Below are positions 6,478-16,720 of a DNA stretch of 64,000 nt, in pieces. Both the position numbers and the translations under genes were made by a program. Each line of letters starts with the position of its first letter. Within the stretch, counting starts at the first letter, position 1. Source of the DNA: Acinetobacter boissieri (GTDB lineage Bacteria; Pseudomonadota; Gammaproteobacteria; Pseudomonadales; Moraxellaceae); the NCBI RefSeq assembly GCF_900096955.1, contig NZ_FMYL01000009.1:1-64000 (forward strand), written 5' to 3'. The notes beneath the pieces are model-generated. The model made no database searches, had not been told where the DNA came from, and saw only the letters and a program-made list of their open reading frames with translations.

Positions 6478-7466
6478 TGGGAACTATTGCAGAACGCACT
6501 ACATCTGATGGCAAGACTAGATACAGAGCTCAAATCAGAATAACTCGTAAAGGATTACCACCTTTTATTAAAACAAGAACTTTTGCTAAAGAGTCATTAG
6601 CCAAGGAATGGATTAAACGACTTGAGGCAGAAATACTGATTAACCCAGCTATTTTAGATCCTAAAGAGCAAGTTGTGTCAAAAACTTTAGAACAATTTAT
6701 CACACAATACTTAAAAGAAATTAGTAATGAATTTGCACAGACTAAAACAGCGGCATTAAAAAACATATGTACCTAAGATATTGCGATCAAAGATGTATAT
6801 ACCCTATCAAGACAAGACTTTTCATCTTTTGCAATTGAAAGACGCAAAGGTAATCCGGTGGAAATGATCGATGGTGTTGCTCCATCAACTGTATTAAAAG
6901 ACTTATCACACATTTCATCCGTACTAAATCATGCCGAACTCGTTTGGGGTGATGATATTGCCCATACAAAGAATGAGCTATCACACTCCTTAATTGGGTT
7001 AAAAAAAGCTAGAATTGTTACAAAATCTAAAGAGCGTGATCGTTTAATTGCACATGAAGAGCTTCAAATTTTAACAAATCACTTTTATAAAGGATGGAAA
7101 CGTGTACGAAATGCAATCCCTATGCATTTAGTCATGTGGCTCGCCATCTATACTGGTCGCCGCGAAGGTGAACTTTGCGAAATGCGATTAGAAGACTTTG
7201 ATAAAGAAAATAACCAATGGAAAATTAGAGACATTAAGAATCCAGATGGCTCAAAGGGCAATCATAAAAATGCTCATTTAGAACCTAATGCATTTCTAAT
7301 TATTGAAGAACTACTTAAGCCATCCATTCGCAACAGAATGCTAGAGTTAGGCTACAGTAACGATCTTTTATTACCTGTTAATGTACAAACGGTCAGTGAT
7401 TATTTTAGACGGGCATGTCAACTAAATGGAATTGAAGACTTGAGAGTTTATGACACTCGCACATAG
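6477..7466 (+). pseudogene. Tyrosine integrase, nonsense-interrupted and C-terminally truncated
   Basis: The frame from ATG 6477 reads an N-terminal arm and core-binding part (TRYRAQIRITRKGLPPFIKT), stops at TAA 6774-6776, then continues in the same frame as DIAIKDVYTLSRQDFSSFAI and on to 7466. The catalytic domain keeps the first arginine in YTGRREGELCEMRLEDF. The gene ends at LRVYDTRT just where the His-X-X-Arg box should be, so the catalytic His/Arg and tyrosine are missing. Two independent lesions, a stop and a lost 3' end, mean the integrase cannot work and the prophage is stranded. The 3' break probably marks the recombination junction with the neighbouring RTX region. Confidence 0.85.
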
Positions 7467-7570
7467 GTAAATCATTGAGGTAAAACTTGAATCTGTCTAA
7501 AAAATCAGTGGATATTCAATATTTTGTCCTTGAGGAGAAATGCAGTCCACGATAGTGTATAGGATCATTA

Positions 7571-7605
7571 CATTAAAAAAGGCGCTTTATACGCCTTTTT
7601 TAATG
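7571..7605. terminator. Bidirectional terminator between integrase remnant and RTX gene
   Basis: A 14-bp perfect stem CATTAAAAAAGGCG / CGCCTTTTTTAATG with a 7-nt loop has A and T runs in both arms, so it can act on both strands. It lies immediately downstream of the RTX stop codon at 7614. Confidence 0.85.
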
Positions 7606-7613
7606 TAGCTTAC

Positions 7614-8579
7614 TTACGTAGTACTCGCTAACAATGTTGTTGTACCATACGTATTTTGGGAAGAAGTCAATGATGAATTAACGCCTGTATTTGAGCTTGT
7701 AGCCATTGCATTTTTCATTGCGTTTAAGTTACTTGCAACTGTTGGGTCGGTTTTACCAATCGCTTTAAAAATTTGCGCAGATGTAAACTGGGCCCCTGAC
7801 GAAAACTTAACAGTTGGTACAACATTTTCTCCACCTTTCAACCAGTTCTGCACAGTAATTTGATCTTTAGTATTTTTGATCTTAATCAACAAATCATTTT
7901 TAACAACACCAAACGTCACTTCATTGTTGTTAATACCATTAAAATAAATTTGATCATTGCCACCACCGATATTATTTATCGTATCTTGACCAAAACCTTT
8001 GTTGAAAAGGTACGTATCATCACCCTTACCACCAAAGAGTGTATCACTTCCTGTACCACCATCTAAAAGATCATTTCCATCGCCACCCTCTAAGTAGTCA
8101 ATCCCATCACCACCCTCTAACTCATCATCACCTGCCATACCATATAATTTGTCATTCCCTGCCAAACCTTGAATTAAGTCTGCATTGGCTGTGCCTTGAA
8201 GCTTGGCATCATTTTTTGCTGTTCCTACAATTTTATTTTTGCTTGGAATGACCGGTTTTTCTGGTGTTGTGGTCACTTGACCGGGTAATGTTGTCAGTAG
8301 TTTTGGTATTTGAGTTGCCATAATTGAGTAACCATCTTCAGGTTGAACATACGTAATAGCTTTATCATTTCCTAAAAAGTGGTCTTTGATACGTACTTGT
8401 TGTTTTAAGTCTTTATCAACTAAAATAACAAGATCATTTTTCTCTTGATGATAGCTTAAACGATTGGCTTTAATATTAATGAAGAATACGCCATCATTAC
8501 CACCACCTGTATTATCAATGGTATCTATGCCATTACTTTCAGAGTAAAGGTATGAATCATCTCCTTTACCCCCAATCAA
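7614..8579 (-). CDS. C-terminal part of giant RTX protein, carrying the secretion signal (frameshifted off)
   Basis: This 321-aa frame is the tail of the RTX protein. It has GGxGxDxL calcium-binding nonapeptides (GNDKLYGMAGDDELEGGDGI and neighbours at about residues 140-185) between two copies of a KDHFLG/TVQNWL-type domain. It ends in a Ser/Thr-rich tail NTYGTTTLLASTT, the type of C-terminus that type I exporters recognise. The first visible ATG is inside an RTX repeat, so it has no proper start. The reading frame joins that of the upstream 2705-aa ORF by a single frameshift near 8617-8625. No slippery sequence is seen there. Confidence 0.75.
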   Translation of the reverse strand: MIGGKGDDSYLYSESNGIDTIDNTGGGNDGVFFINIKANRLSYHQEKNDLVILVDKDLKQQVRIKDHFLGNDKAITYVQPEDGYSIMATQIPKLLTTLPGQVTTTPEKPVIPSKNKIVGTAKNDAKLQGTANADLIQGLAGNDKLYGMAGDDELEGGDGIDYLEGGDGNDLLDGGTGSDTLFGGKGDDTYLFNKGFGQDTINNIGGGNDQIYFNGINNNEVTFGVVKNDLLIKIKNTKDQITVQNWLKGGENVVPTVKFSSGAQFTSAQIFKAIGKTDPTVASNLNAMKNAMATSSNTGVNSSLTSSQNTYGTTTLLASTT

Positions 8580-8602
8580 TAAATCGTTACCATCTTCTCC
8601 AG

Positions 8603-11600
8603 CTAATGTATCATTACCTGAACCTCCAAACCACCAGATAAGTAGTCGTTTCCATCCCCACCATCTAGATAATCATCACCTGAAAAACCATAAAGATAAT
8701 CGTTACCGGTAGAACCTTGAATGAGGTCTTTACCACTTGTCCCGACCAGTTGCTCACCTTGTGAGTTCGTACCTGTAATCACTTTATCGTAACCATTGGC
8801 ACTCGGTTTTGGCGTAGGGACAACAGGTGTTGTTGGTTGTGGATTTTGAGTTATTGGCGGTGTGGCTGGTGTTTTAAATTGTTTGGCAATATCACTGGCT
8901 AAAATAGCATATCCACCGTCTGGCTGCACCATTGCAATCGCTTTTTCACCACCTAAGAAATGATCTTTAATACGTACAGATTGCTGTGGGTCTTTGTCCA
9001 CTAACACGACTAAGTCGTTAATGTCTTTTGTAAAACTTAAACGATCTTTAGTAATACCATTAGTAAAGAATAAAATGTCTGTACCGCCACCTGTTTGGTT
9101 AATAATATCTTGTCCATCACCTAAACGGTAAACATATTTATCATCGCCTACTCCACCATCAAGTATGTCATTACCTAATCCACCATAAAGTGTATCGTCG
9201 CCTGAACCACCATATAAAATATCGTTTCCTTCACCACCATCTAAGTAATCATTACCTTCATATCCATAAATAGTTTCATTTAATCTCGAACCAAACAGGT
9301 TATTGTTATTTTTATCCCCTCTTAATTCTAAAATAGAACGATTAATCCATTCTTTAGAGATAACATGTTTCCCTTCACTTAACTCAATATGAATAAAGTC
9401 TGCAGTATTTTCTTTAAAGTAATTTCGCAAAGTAATTTCATCATTACTGTCACTACCAAAAGATAACTTTAAATCATTGCCTACTTTATTTGCTTTTATA
9501 TTGTTTAGAGAATAGCCCTCAATCAGCAACGTATTTTTTTGTTGTGTTGAAGTGTCAAAAGTAATAGTATCTTTATTACCCCCTTTGGCATAGTGAACTG
9601 TATTTTTACCTTTACCAGCATAAATATTGTTATTATTATTTAACCAAAACTCATTATCTAAGTTATTTCCAAAGACAGTTTTTGCATCTCCCTTTAATAT
9701 AATATTTTCAATCCCATCTGGTATATAAGTATACGTACTACTTTCACTACTTAAATCGTATGGGTTAATTAAGATTAGATCTCCCCAAAGTTCTAATGTA
9801 TCAATACCGGTCTGACCATCTTCTATAACTTTATCACCGTAAACAACTTTTAAATTGCCCATTTCATCCTTAGCAGTATGATCAAAATTTTTCATTACAT
9901 AGTAATCACTGCCTTCCCCGCCATATAACTTATTTGCACCTACACCACCATTTAAATAATCATCCCCTTCACCACCATATAGAATGTCGTCTCCTTCGCC
10001 ACCATCTAAGGAGTCATTTCCTTCTCCACCATATAGAATATCATTTCCTACGCCACCATAAAGATGATTATTACTACTATTTCCTATAATCTTATTATCA
10101 AGTTGGTTGCCAATAACCTGACTATTTTTTTGTCCTATGAGTTCAACTTCCTCAATATATAAGCCCATGGTATCCAAATTATTTTCTGTGATGACTTTAT
10201 CATAGCCCCCATTTTCTTGTTCTAAGTCTAATCGTACCGTATCCCACTCATCAATTACATACGTATCATTGCCCAAACCACCTTGTAAGTAGTCAGCACC
10301 TTCTCCACCATCTAAATACCCCCCATCATTACCTCCAATTAAAGTATCATCTCCATGCCCTCCGTAAATACGAGACCATTGATTTCCAGCATAAATTCTA
10401 TCATTCCCATTTCCACCATAGATTTCATCTGAAGTTGAATACTTGTTGTTTTTATCTTTTTCAATCACATTATTAAACGTATAAATGATGTCATTTCCTT
10501 CTCCACCATAAACCGTATCATGAGCATTTATATCTGGTGTCACAATTAAATCATTACCATCTTCACCATAAACTGTGCTACCACCTAGTCCTGTATCAAC
10601 TTGGTCATTTCCCTCCCCTGCATAAATAACATCTCCCTCATAATAATATGTACTTACACCTTTAATTACATCATCTTCTGAACCATATGTTTGCTTTACT
10701 GTTCCTTGATTGAGAAATTCATCCATAGTGATGACAGTATCAATAAACTTCATTGTATAGCTATTTGTACCAGAAAGATCATATGTGTTAGAAAACCCTC
10801 TTGGATTAATAACAGATACTTTAAAGTTTTTTAAACTATCAATTTGCTCTATATTTTCTATACTAAAAACTACATCCTTTACTGTGTATTTAGTTTCAGC
10901 TCTTAAAGAATATGATACTGTAATGTCAGAAGAGTCTTTATCTAAAAAAACCTCTATTTTTTTATTTTTTGAGTTAAAGTTAACCGTCGTATTACGCTTG
11001 GTATCTGAGTTAACCGCATATACTGTATCAAATTTACCTTGATCAATTAACCTGCCTTGTTTTGGATAAATATTATCATTAGAGTGATCTCCTGTTTGAA
11101 CAGTATAAAAAGGAGCAAAATTTAATTCAATAGTGCCTGTTAAGTCTTCATCACGAATAATTGTATTTTTTGCACCATCTTTAAATGCATACGTATCATT
11201 TCCTTTACCACCATAAAGAATGACATCGTCTTGCTCAGCAATTAAATGATCATCACCATTTCCACCATATAAGGTGTCAAGCTTTCTTCCTATTAAAGTA
11301 TCATCACCATCTAAGCCCCAAATATCAGTAATATATTGTGTATTGTTATACAAATAATCATTTTGGTCTGTTCCAGTCAAGATTTGTTTAATATGCTTAT
11401 TCAGATCTATTGTATTCCAACTCGCATTTTTAAACTCAACAATATTAATATTTGAATTCTGTTTAAATCCCTGTACTTTAATCTCACTATTACTTTCACC
11501 ATATTTAATGATTAAATCATCATTTTGAATGGTAAAAGAAGCGTTTTCCCACAAGGTATCTTTTAAAACAAGTTTTATTTTCCCTTCGGTAGAAATTGTA

Positions 11601-14600
11601 TCTTTACCATCACCTTGTTGGAAAATATAAGTGTTTAAATTACTTTTATTACTTTTTGAATTGAAGACATCATTATCTTTTCCACCCGTAATAATATGAT
11701 TTCCTGCCTGTGTTGTGATAATGTCACTACCTGAACCTGTAATAATTTCACTATTACCTGTACCAACAGTCACTTGGTTATTTCCATCACCTGCTTGGAT
11801 TTTTTGATCACCATCTTTTGCAGTAATCACATCACCGCCTGAACCTGTAATAATTTCACTATTACCTGTACCAACAGTCACTTGGTTATTTCCATCACCT
11901 GCTTGGATTTTTTGATCACCATCTTTTGCAGTAATCACATCATCGCCTGAACCTGTAATAATTTCACTATTACCTGTACCAACAGTGACTTGGTTATTCC
12001 CACCACCTGCTTGGATTTTTTGATCACCATCTTTTGCAGTAATCACATCATCGCCTGAACCTGTAATAACTTCACTATTACCTGTACCAACAGTGACTTG
12101 GTTATTCCCACCACCTGCTTGGACTATTGCATTACCACCTTTTGAAATAATGACATCATTACCTAAACCCGTTCCAATATAATTTTGTCCTTGACCTACT
12201 TCAACGTAGTTGTTTCCATTACCAGCATAAACTTTATTATCACCACTAGTTAAAGTAACTCTATTGTTACCATTGAATAAGTGAACCTCTTGCTCTCTTG
12301 TTCCAAAAATGACATTACTATTTTCATTACCGTAAAAAGTGATCCCAGCACTATTTAGATAAGCACCTTTATAAACACTATTTAATGTCATGCTAGTCTG
12401 AACATTTTCCATAAAAAACTTCTTTTGAAAGCCCTCTATAGAAATTTCTTTTTCTTGAATAAATGTTTTGGAAAAATTCTTTAAATCAAATTCTACTATA
12501 TTGTCACCATGGTAAAGCTTACCCTCGTAGTAATAATCAAAATTTTCGACTAATTCAAAATTCAGCTTAATAACATTATTAAAATCATTTTCTATAATTT
12601 TATCATGTCCAAATTTTTCATTAAAAATATAAGTATCATTCCCTAAACCACCAATTAAAGTATTGTTTAGCTGATTACCTAAAATAGTATCGCTTTCACT
12701 ACTTCCTATTGCATTTTCAATTTCTGTACCATAGCCAATTACCAGTTGGCCTTGATCTAAAATACTTTCAGATTTTTTACCAATATAACTCCACCCACCT
12801 TGATTTAAATCTAAATACACAGATTTAAGTTGTGATGCAGCACTTAATGTATCAATACCCGCGCCATCATAAATATAATTCGTATTAAACTCATATATAT
12901 TATCTTCAGGTTTTAAATCAGAGCGCACCCCATGCAAATAATGTATAGCAGCAATATCATACATTCCCAGAGTAACGTCATTTTTCTGATTTGATGTATA
13001 AGACATGACTGTATTGTTTTGATTGTTCTCTTTTTCAGGTAAAACAGGGGCTTCGAAGGGGTGTTCTAAACCTAAGGCATGTCCAATTTCGTGGAGCACC
13101 ACCTCAAAACCATACATCCCTTGATTAAAAGAACTCTCTTCTTTAAATATATTAGAATTTAAATGAATTTCACCTGTTTGTGCACTGGCGTAACCTGCTG
13201 CCGCCCCAGCCTCACCACTCGTTAAATCATCTAAATAAAATTTAAAGTCGACTTTGTCACTTAACTCTGTTGCCTGCTGAAATTCGATATTTGTTATACG
13301 GCTATATTCTTTTAATGCAAGTGCAATGGCATTGCTTTGTTGCTGAAAAAATGCTTTAGAATTCGATAGTTTTTCATTAAAAAATAACCCATAAGTCACC
13401 GTATTTTTACCTTTGACTTTAATATACTCTTCAGTTGCTAGTGCATTAATAAAATAAGGTAAGTCATCTCGTCCTGTTTTAATGTCCTCTAAATGCTCTG
13501 GCGGAGGAGCCATAGCCATAATGTCTGCTGTATTCCAAACTGAGCCATTTGAAAAACGAATTTCTGAAATCTCAATTTGTTCAAATTTTTCTGTATTTTC
13601 TAAATAACTGTGGTTACTTTTATTACTGATTTTATAATAGTCTTTAACAGTAACTTGGTCATTTTCTCCATACTGTACAACAAGGTCTACATCATTCTGT
13701 CTTGAAACACCTCTGACTTGATTTGGATCAAATTTAAACAATATGTAATTTTCTTTATTTAATGAGGCGATATCACCGACCTCCTCTTTAATCACATCTT
13801 GTCCATCTCCGATAGAAAAGGTATATAAGTCTGAACCATTACCGCCTGTTAATGTATCGTTACCTTTTCCTCCATCAATGATATCATCACCCTCACCCCC
13901 ATAAATTAGATCAGCACCCTCACCACCATAAATAATATCATCACCTTTATCACCAAAAAGCATATCGCTTCCTATACCACCGTAAATTAAATCATTTCCT
14001 TCATTACCGAGTATTGAATCGTCCCCTTCATCACCAAATAAGTAGTCATCTCCTTTACCACCATCAGCTAAATCATTTCCATTACCACCAAATAGGTAGT
14101 CATTACCATCCTCCCCCCATAAACTGTCATTACCATTGTCACCGTAAACAAAGTCATTACCTTCATTCCCATTTACTTTATCATCATCATTTCCCCCGTA
14201 AAGAAAATCATCCCCTTCATCGCCCGATAAATTATCATGACCATTTCCTCCATAAATGATGTCATTACCTGAGCGCGATAAATCAGTCTTTGGTGGTGGT
14301 GCATCTGTTGGAGATAAATTGATGACATCTCCATTAATCACGTCGTTGCCATCGCCTCCATAAATAATATCTGAATCATAATCCCCAGATATTTTATCGT
14401 TACCTTCATCCCCATAAATATAGTCACGACCCATTCCACCAGAAATTGTATCGTTTCCTTCACCACCATACAGGTAATCATCCCCCCCAAATCCAAATAA
14501 ATAATCCTGATCATGACCACCATAAATATGATCATTGTCTGCTGATCCTGTTAAGAAATCATTTCCTTTACCACCATAAATAATATCTTTTCCTCTATTT

Positions 14601-16720
14601 CCATATCCTTGATCACCTAAATCAGCAAAACTTCCTGAAAAATATAGTTTTTTATCCCCTGATTTCAAATATGGCTTAAGATAAGGTACAAGTGTAGGTG
14701 TGCTATTTAGAAAGTAAGCATAAGATTGTGTTCTATCGTCAAAAATTTTATCGTATGCTAATTTTATATCCCAGTCGTAGTTGATATCATAAGTTTTTAA
14801 CTGATTTTCTATGGCTCTGATTTCTTCTTTTAACTTTTCTGCTTCGTCTGGATTTGAAGATTGAAATTCTTTCCGATCACGGTGATTAGGTAAAAGCGCT
14901 TGAGCTATATCATATACTGTAATATATTGAGTCACTTGTGCAGAACTTAAAATGACATCATCGCCATCGCCTCCATAAATCTCATCTTCTCCTTTTCCAC
15001 CCCAAATATAATCATCACCTATTCCCCCAGAAATATAATCATCACTCTCTGTAGCTAGAATAAAGTCATTTCCTGCACCACCATACAGATTAGCTTTACC
15101 TCCTGTACCTGAAATTAAGTCATTACCATCGCCACCAGATATATCTCCAGCTTGTTTAATAATATGATTACCGCTAGACCCAGAGCTACTTTCTTGTGGA
15201 TTATTTTTTATTGTTGGCCGTTTAGAAAAGCTAAGACCAAAGTCACCGTTGGTTTTCCAGTGATTTAAAAATATTGAGTTTTTAAGATCGCCTGCTTTAA
15301 AAATAACAATGGTTTTATTGCTACCATCACCTTCAAGCTGATTTAAAATAAACTGACCATCTGCACTACGCCACGCAGAAATGTCTTCATCATAGTTCCC
15401 CACCTCTATTGGCTTACCATCAATTTCAAGCGTACCATCTTGATCTGTAATTAATGTAGTTGCTGTAGATAAATCGGTAAATTTAAAACGGTACGTATCT
15501 TCTCCTTCTTTTCCATCAAGTACATTAGTTCCTTTGTTTCCTTCTAAGATGTCTATGTCTTTACCACCGACAAGATAGTCATTTCCTTCACCACCTTTGA
15601 GCTCATTTTCACCATCATGACCTTGTATGTAGTCATTGCCTGTACCACCATCAATACGGTCTTTGCCTTTACCCCCTTCAATGTGGTCGTTGCCTTCATT
15701 ACCTTCGAGTATGTTTTCGCCATCGGTTGCGGTAATAACATCATTGCCTTTACCCCCTTTCACATTAGCTTTAGAGTAAGACTGACTAAAGACAGCAACT
15801 ACATCATTGCCGTCCCCTGCATCAATTTGAATATTACCATCTCGACCTACAATCAGATCGTTGCCTTCATCACCATAAATGGTATCGTTGCCTGTTCCAC
15901 CATAAATGACATCATTTCCTTGACCACCGTAAATAGTGTCGTGACCTGCACCGCCATAAATAAAGTCATCTCCCGCACCACCATAAACAATGTCATTTCC
16001 TTGACCAGCTTCTATATAGTCATTGCCATCTTGTGCATTTATAGTGTCATTGCCTGCACCGCCATATATTTTATCATCCAACGTACCTCCTTTAATATCA
16101 TCGTCTTTAGACGAACCAAAAATGATGTAATAATCTTCAAATGTGGTTAAATTACTTCCATCAATACCTAATTTAAAATCTGTTTCTAAATCGATAAATA
16201 AATGATCACCTTTTTTAAAAGGCAATAAAACATCTGGGATATCTGAGGTTGATAAAAGAGAGCTATTAATTTGTAAACGCCATCGATCTATAAAGGGGAT
16301 ACGACGCGTTGCTCGGAAAGTCTGCTTATCAATCGCTTCTCGTGTTTTCAAAAAGTTTACACGGTCTTTAATCCACTCACCTGTAATGCTACCTTCGCCT
16401 GTTACGTCATCATAAGCATCAAATTCTTTTTTGACTTGTTCAGAAACATCAAATGCAACAGAAGATACGGCACTAAGCGCTGCCCGTACATTGGCATACT
16501 GTTGTGCCAATTCAAAAATTTGCTGACCGGACATAGGTTCAAGCGTTTTACTTACTGTTGCAAGATCGTATTCCTGAAAAAATGACCGTGCATTTTGTGT
16601 AAAGTTATCATCATTGGTGGTTTTATATTTATTTTTACCAACAATCGCCCCTTGTAACATATCTAAAAAGCTATTCTCACCCATATAATCAATCAATTGA
16701 AATGCTTTGAGCCACTCCAT
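8603..16720 (-). CDS. Giant RTX calcium-binding protein with internal serralysin-type protease domain (central ORF)
   Basis: The 2705-aa ORF contains many blocks of GGxGxDxLx nonapeptides, each binding Ca2+ in a beta-roll, which fold only outside the cell. A helical segment (1-190) is followed by RTX blocks (about 190-430, 510-610 and 700-960). A metzincin domain follows with HEIGHALGLEH at 1210-1220 (three zinc histidines) and the Met-turn VMSYT shortly after. More RTX blocks run to the end, including four near-identical 36-residue repeats. It is probably secreted by the type I machinery encoded upstream and acts as a protease/adhesin or toxin. The C-terminus ends in a frameshifted LEVQVMIH, and the N-terminus overlaps the 286-aa ORF at 16693-17553 in another frame. 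The intact ancestor was probably one gene of about 3,300 codons. Confidence 0.85.
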   Translation of the reverse strand: MEWLKAFQLIDYMGENSFLDMLQGAIVGKNKYKTTNDDNFTQNARSFFQEYDLATVSKTLEPMSGQQIFELAQQYANVRAALSAVSSVAFDVSEQVKKEFDAYDDVTGEGSITGEWIKDRVNFLKTREAIDKQTFRATRRIPFIDRWRLQINSSLLSTSDIPDVLLPFKKGDHLFIDLETDFKLGIDGSNLTTFEDYYIIFGSSKDDDIKGGTLDDKIYGGAGNDTINAQDGNDYIEAGQGNDIVYGGAGDDFIYGGAGHDTIYGGQGNDVIYGGTGNDTIYGDEGNDLIVGRDGNIQIDAGDGNDVVAVFSQSYSKANVKGGKGNDVITATDGENILEGNEGNDHIEGGKGKDRIDGGTGNDYIQGHDGENELKGGEGNDYLVGGKDIDILEGNKGTNVLDGKEGEDTYRFKFTDLSTATTLITDQDGTLEIDGKPIEVGNYDEDISAWRSADGQFILNQLEGDGSNKTIVIFKAGDLKNSIFLNHWKTNGDFGLSFSKRPTIKNNPQESSSGSSGNHIIKQAGDISGGDGNDLISGTGGKANLYGGAGNDFILATESDDYISGGIGDDYIWGGKGEDEIYGGDGDDVILSSAQVTQYITVYDIAQALLPNHRDRKEFQSSNPDEAEKLKEEIRAIENQLKTYDINYDWDIKLAYDKIFDDRTQSYAYFLNSTPTLVPYLKPYLKSGDKKLYFSGSFADLGDQGYGNRGKDIIYGGKGNDFLTGSADNDHIYGGHDQDYLFGFGGDDYLYGGEGNDTISGGMGRDYIYGDEGNDKISGDYDSDIIYGGDGNDVINGDVINLSPTDAPPPKTDLSRSGNDIIYGGNGHDNLSGDEGDDFLYGGNDDDKVNGNEGNDFVYGDNGNDSLWGEDGNDYLFGGNGNDLADGGKGDDYLFGDEGDDSILGNEGNDLIYGGIGSDMLFGDKGDDIIYGGEGADLIYGGEGDDIIDGGKGNDTLTGGNGSDLYTFSIGDGQDVIKEEVGDIASLNKENYILFKFDPNQVRGVSRQNDVDLVVQYGENDQVTVKDYYKISNKSNHSYLENTEKFEQIEISEIRFSNGSVWNTADIMAMAPPPEHLEDIKTGRDDLPYFINALATEEYIKVKGKNTVTYGLFFNEKLSNSKAFFQQQSNAIALALKEYSRITNIEFQQATELSDKVDFKFYLDDLTSGEAGAAAGYASAQTGEIHLNSNIFKEESSFNQGMYGFEVVLHEIGHALGLEHPFEAPVLPEKENNQNNTVMSYTSNQKNDVTLGMYDIAAIHYLHGVRSDLKPEDNIYEFNTNYIYDGAGIDTLSAASQLKSVYLDLNQGGWSYIGKKSESILDQGQLVIGYGTEIENAIGSSESDTILGNQLNNTLIGGLGNDTYIFNEKFGHDKIIENDFNNVIKLNFELVENFDYYYEGKLYHGDNIVEFDLKNFSKTFIQEKEISIEGFQKKFFMENVQTSMTLNSVYKGAYLNSAGITFYGNENSNVIFGTREQEVHLFNGNNRVTLTSGDNKVYAGNGNNYVEVGQGQNYIGTGLGNDVIISKGGNAIVQAGGGNNQVTVGTGNSEVITGSGDDVITAKDGDQKIQAGGGNNQVTVGTGNSEIITGSGDDVITAKDGDQKIQAGDGNNQVTVGTGNSEIITGSGGDVITAKDGDQKIQAGDGNNQVTVGTGNSEIITGSGSDIITTQAGNHIITGGKDNDVFNSKSNKSNLNTYIFQQGDGKDTISTEGKIKLVLKDTLWENASFTIQNDDLIIKYGESNSEIKVQGFKQNSNINIVEFKNASWNTIDLNKHIKQILTGTDQNDYLYNNTQYITDIWGLDGDDTLIGRKLDTLYGGNGDDHLIAEQDDVILYGGKGNDTYAFKDGAKNTIIRDEDLTGTIELNFAPFYTVQTGDHSNDNIYPKQGRLIDQGKFDTVYAVNSDTKRNTTVNFNSKNKKIEVFLDKDSSDITVSYSLRAETKYTVKDVVFSIENIEQIDSLKNFKVSVINPRGFSNTYDLSGTNSYTMKFIDTVITMDEFLNQGTVKQTYGSEDDVIKGVSTYYYEGDVIYAGEGNDQVDTGLGGSTVYGEDGNDLIVTPDINAHDTVYGGEGNDIIYTFNNVIEKDKNNKYSTSDEIYGGNGNDRIYAGNQWSRIYGGHGDDTLIGGNDGGYLDGGEGADYLQGGLGNDTYVIDEWDTVRLDLEQENGGYDKVITENNLDTMGLYIEEVELIGQKNSQVIGNQLDNKIIGNSSNNHLYGGVGNDILYGGEGNDSLDGGEGDDILYGGEGDDYLNGGVGANKLYGGEGSDYYVMKNFDHTAKDEMGNLKVVYGDKVIEDGQTGIDTLELWGDLILINPYDLSSESSTYTYIPDGIENIILKGDAKTVFGNNLDNEFWLNNNNNIYAGKGKNTVHYAKGGNKDTITFDTSTQQKNTLLIEGYSLNNIKANKVGNDLKLSFGSDSNDEITLRNYFKENTADFIHIELSEGKHVISKEWINRSILELRGDKNNNNLFGSRLNETIYGYEGNDYLDGGEGNDILYGGSGDDTLYGGLGNDILDGGVGDDKYVYRLGDGQDIINQTGGGTDILFFTNGITKDRLSFTKDINDLVVLVDKDPQQSVRIKDHFLGGEKAIAMVQPDGGYAILASDIAKQFKTPATPPITQNPQPTTPVVPTPKPSANGYDKVITGTNSQGEQLVGTSGKDLIQGSTGNDYLYGFSGDDYLDGGDGNDYLSGGLEVQVMIH
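11729..12124 (-). repeat. 108-bp tandem repeat inside the RTX gene
   Basis: Near-identical 108-bp units start at 11729, 11837, 11945 and 12053; the fourth is partial. Each encodes a 36-residue unit beginning GSGDDVITAKDGDQKIQAG, that is four RTX-like nonapeptides. The near-identity shows recent duplication. Confidence 0.85.

Noticed and set aside
8600..8640. Programmed ribosomal frameshift in the RTX gene
   Set aside because: No slippery heptamer or following pseudoknot was seen, and an indel is simpler. The same holds at 16705.
11729..12124. CRISPR array from regularly spaced repeats
   Set aside because: The spacing is continuous within a coding frame, units are adjacent with no unique spacers, and they encode RTX nonapeptides.
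7860..16150. Plus-strand ORFs opposite the RTX gene (for example 8039-8251, 14014-14259 and 15617-16150), rich in His or Ile/Thr
   Set aside because: They are antisense shadows of the GGxGxDxL repeats, have no ribosome sites, and their repetitive composition comes directly from the RTX codons.
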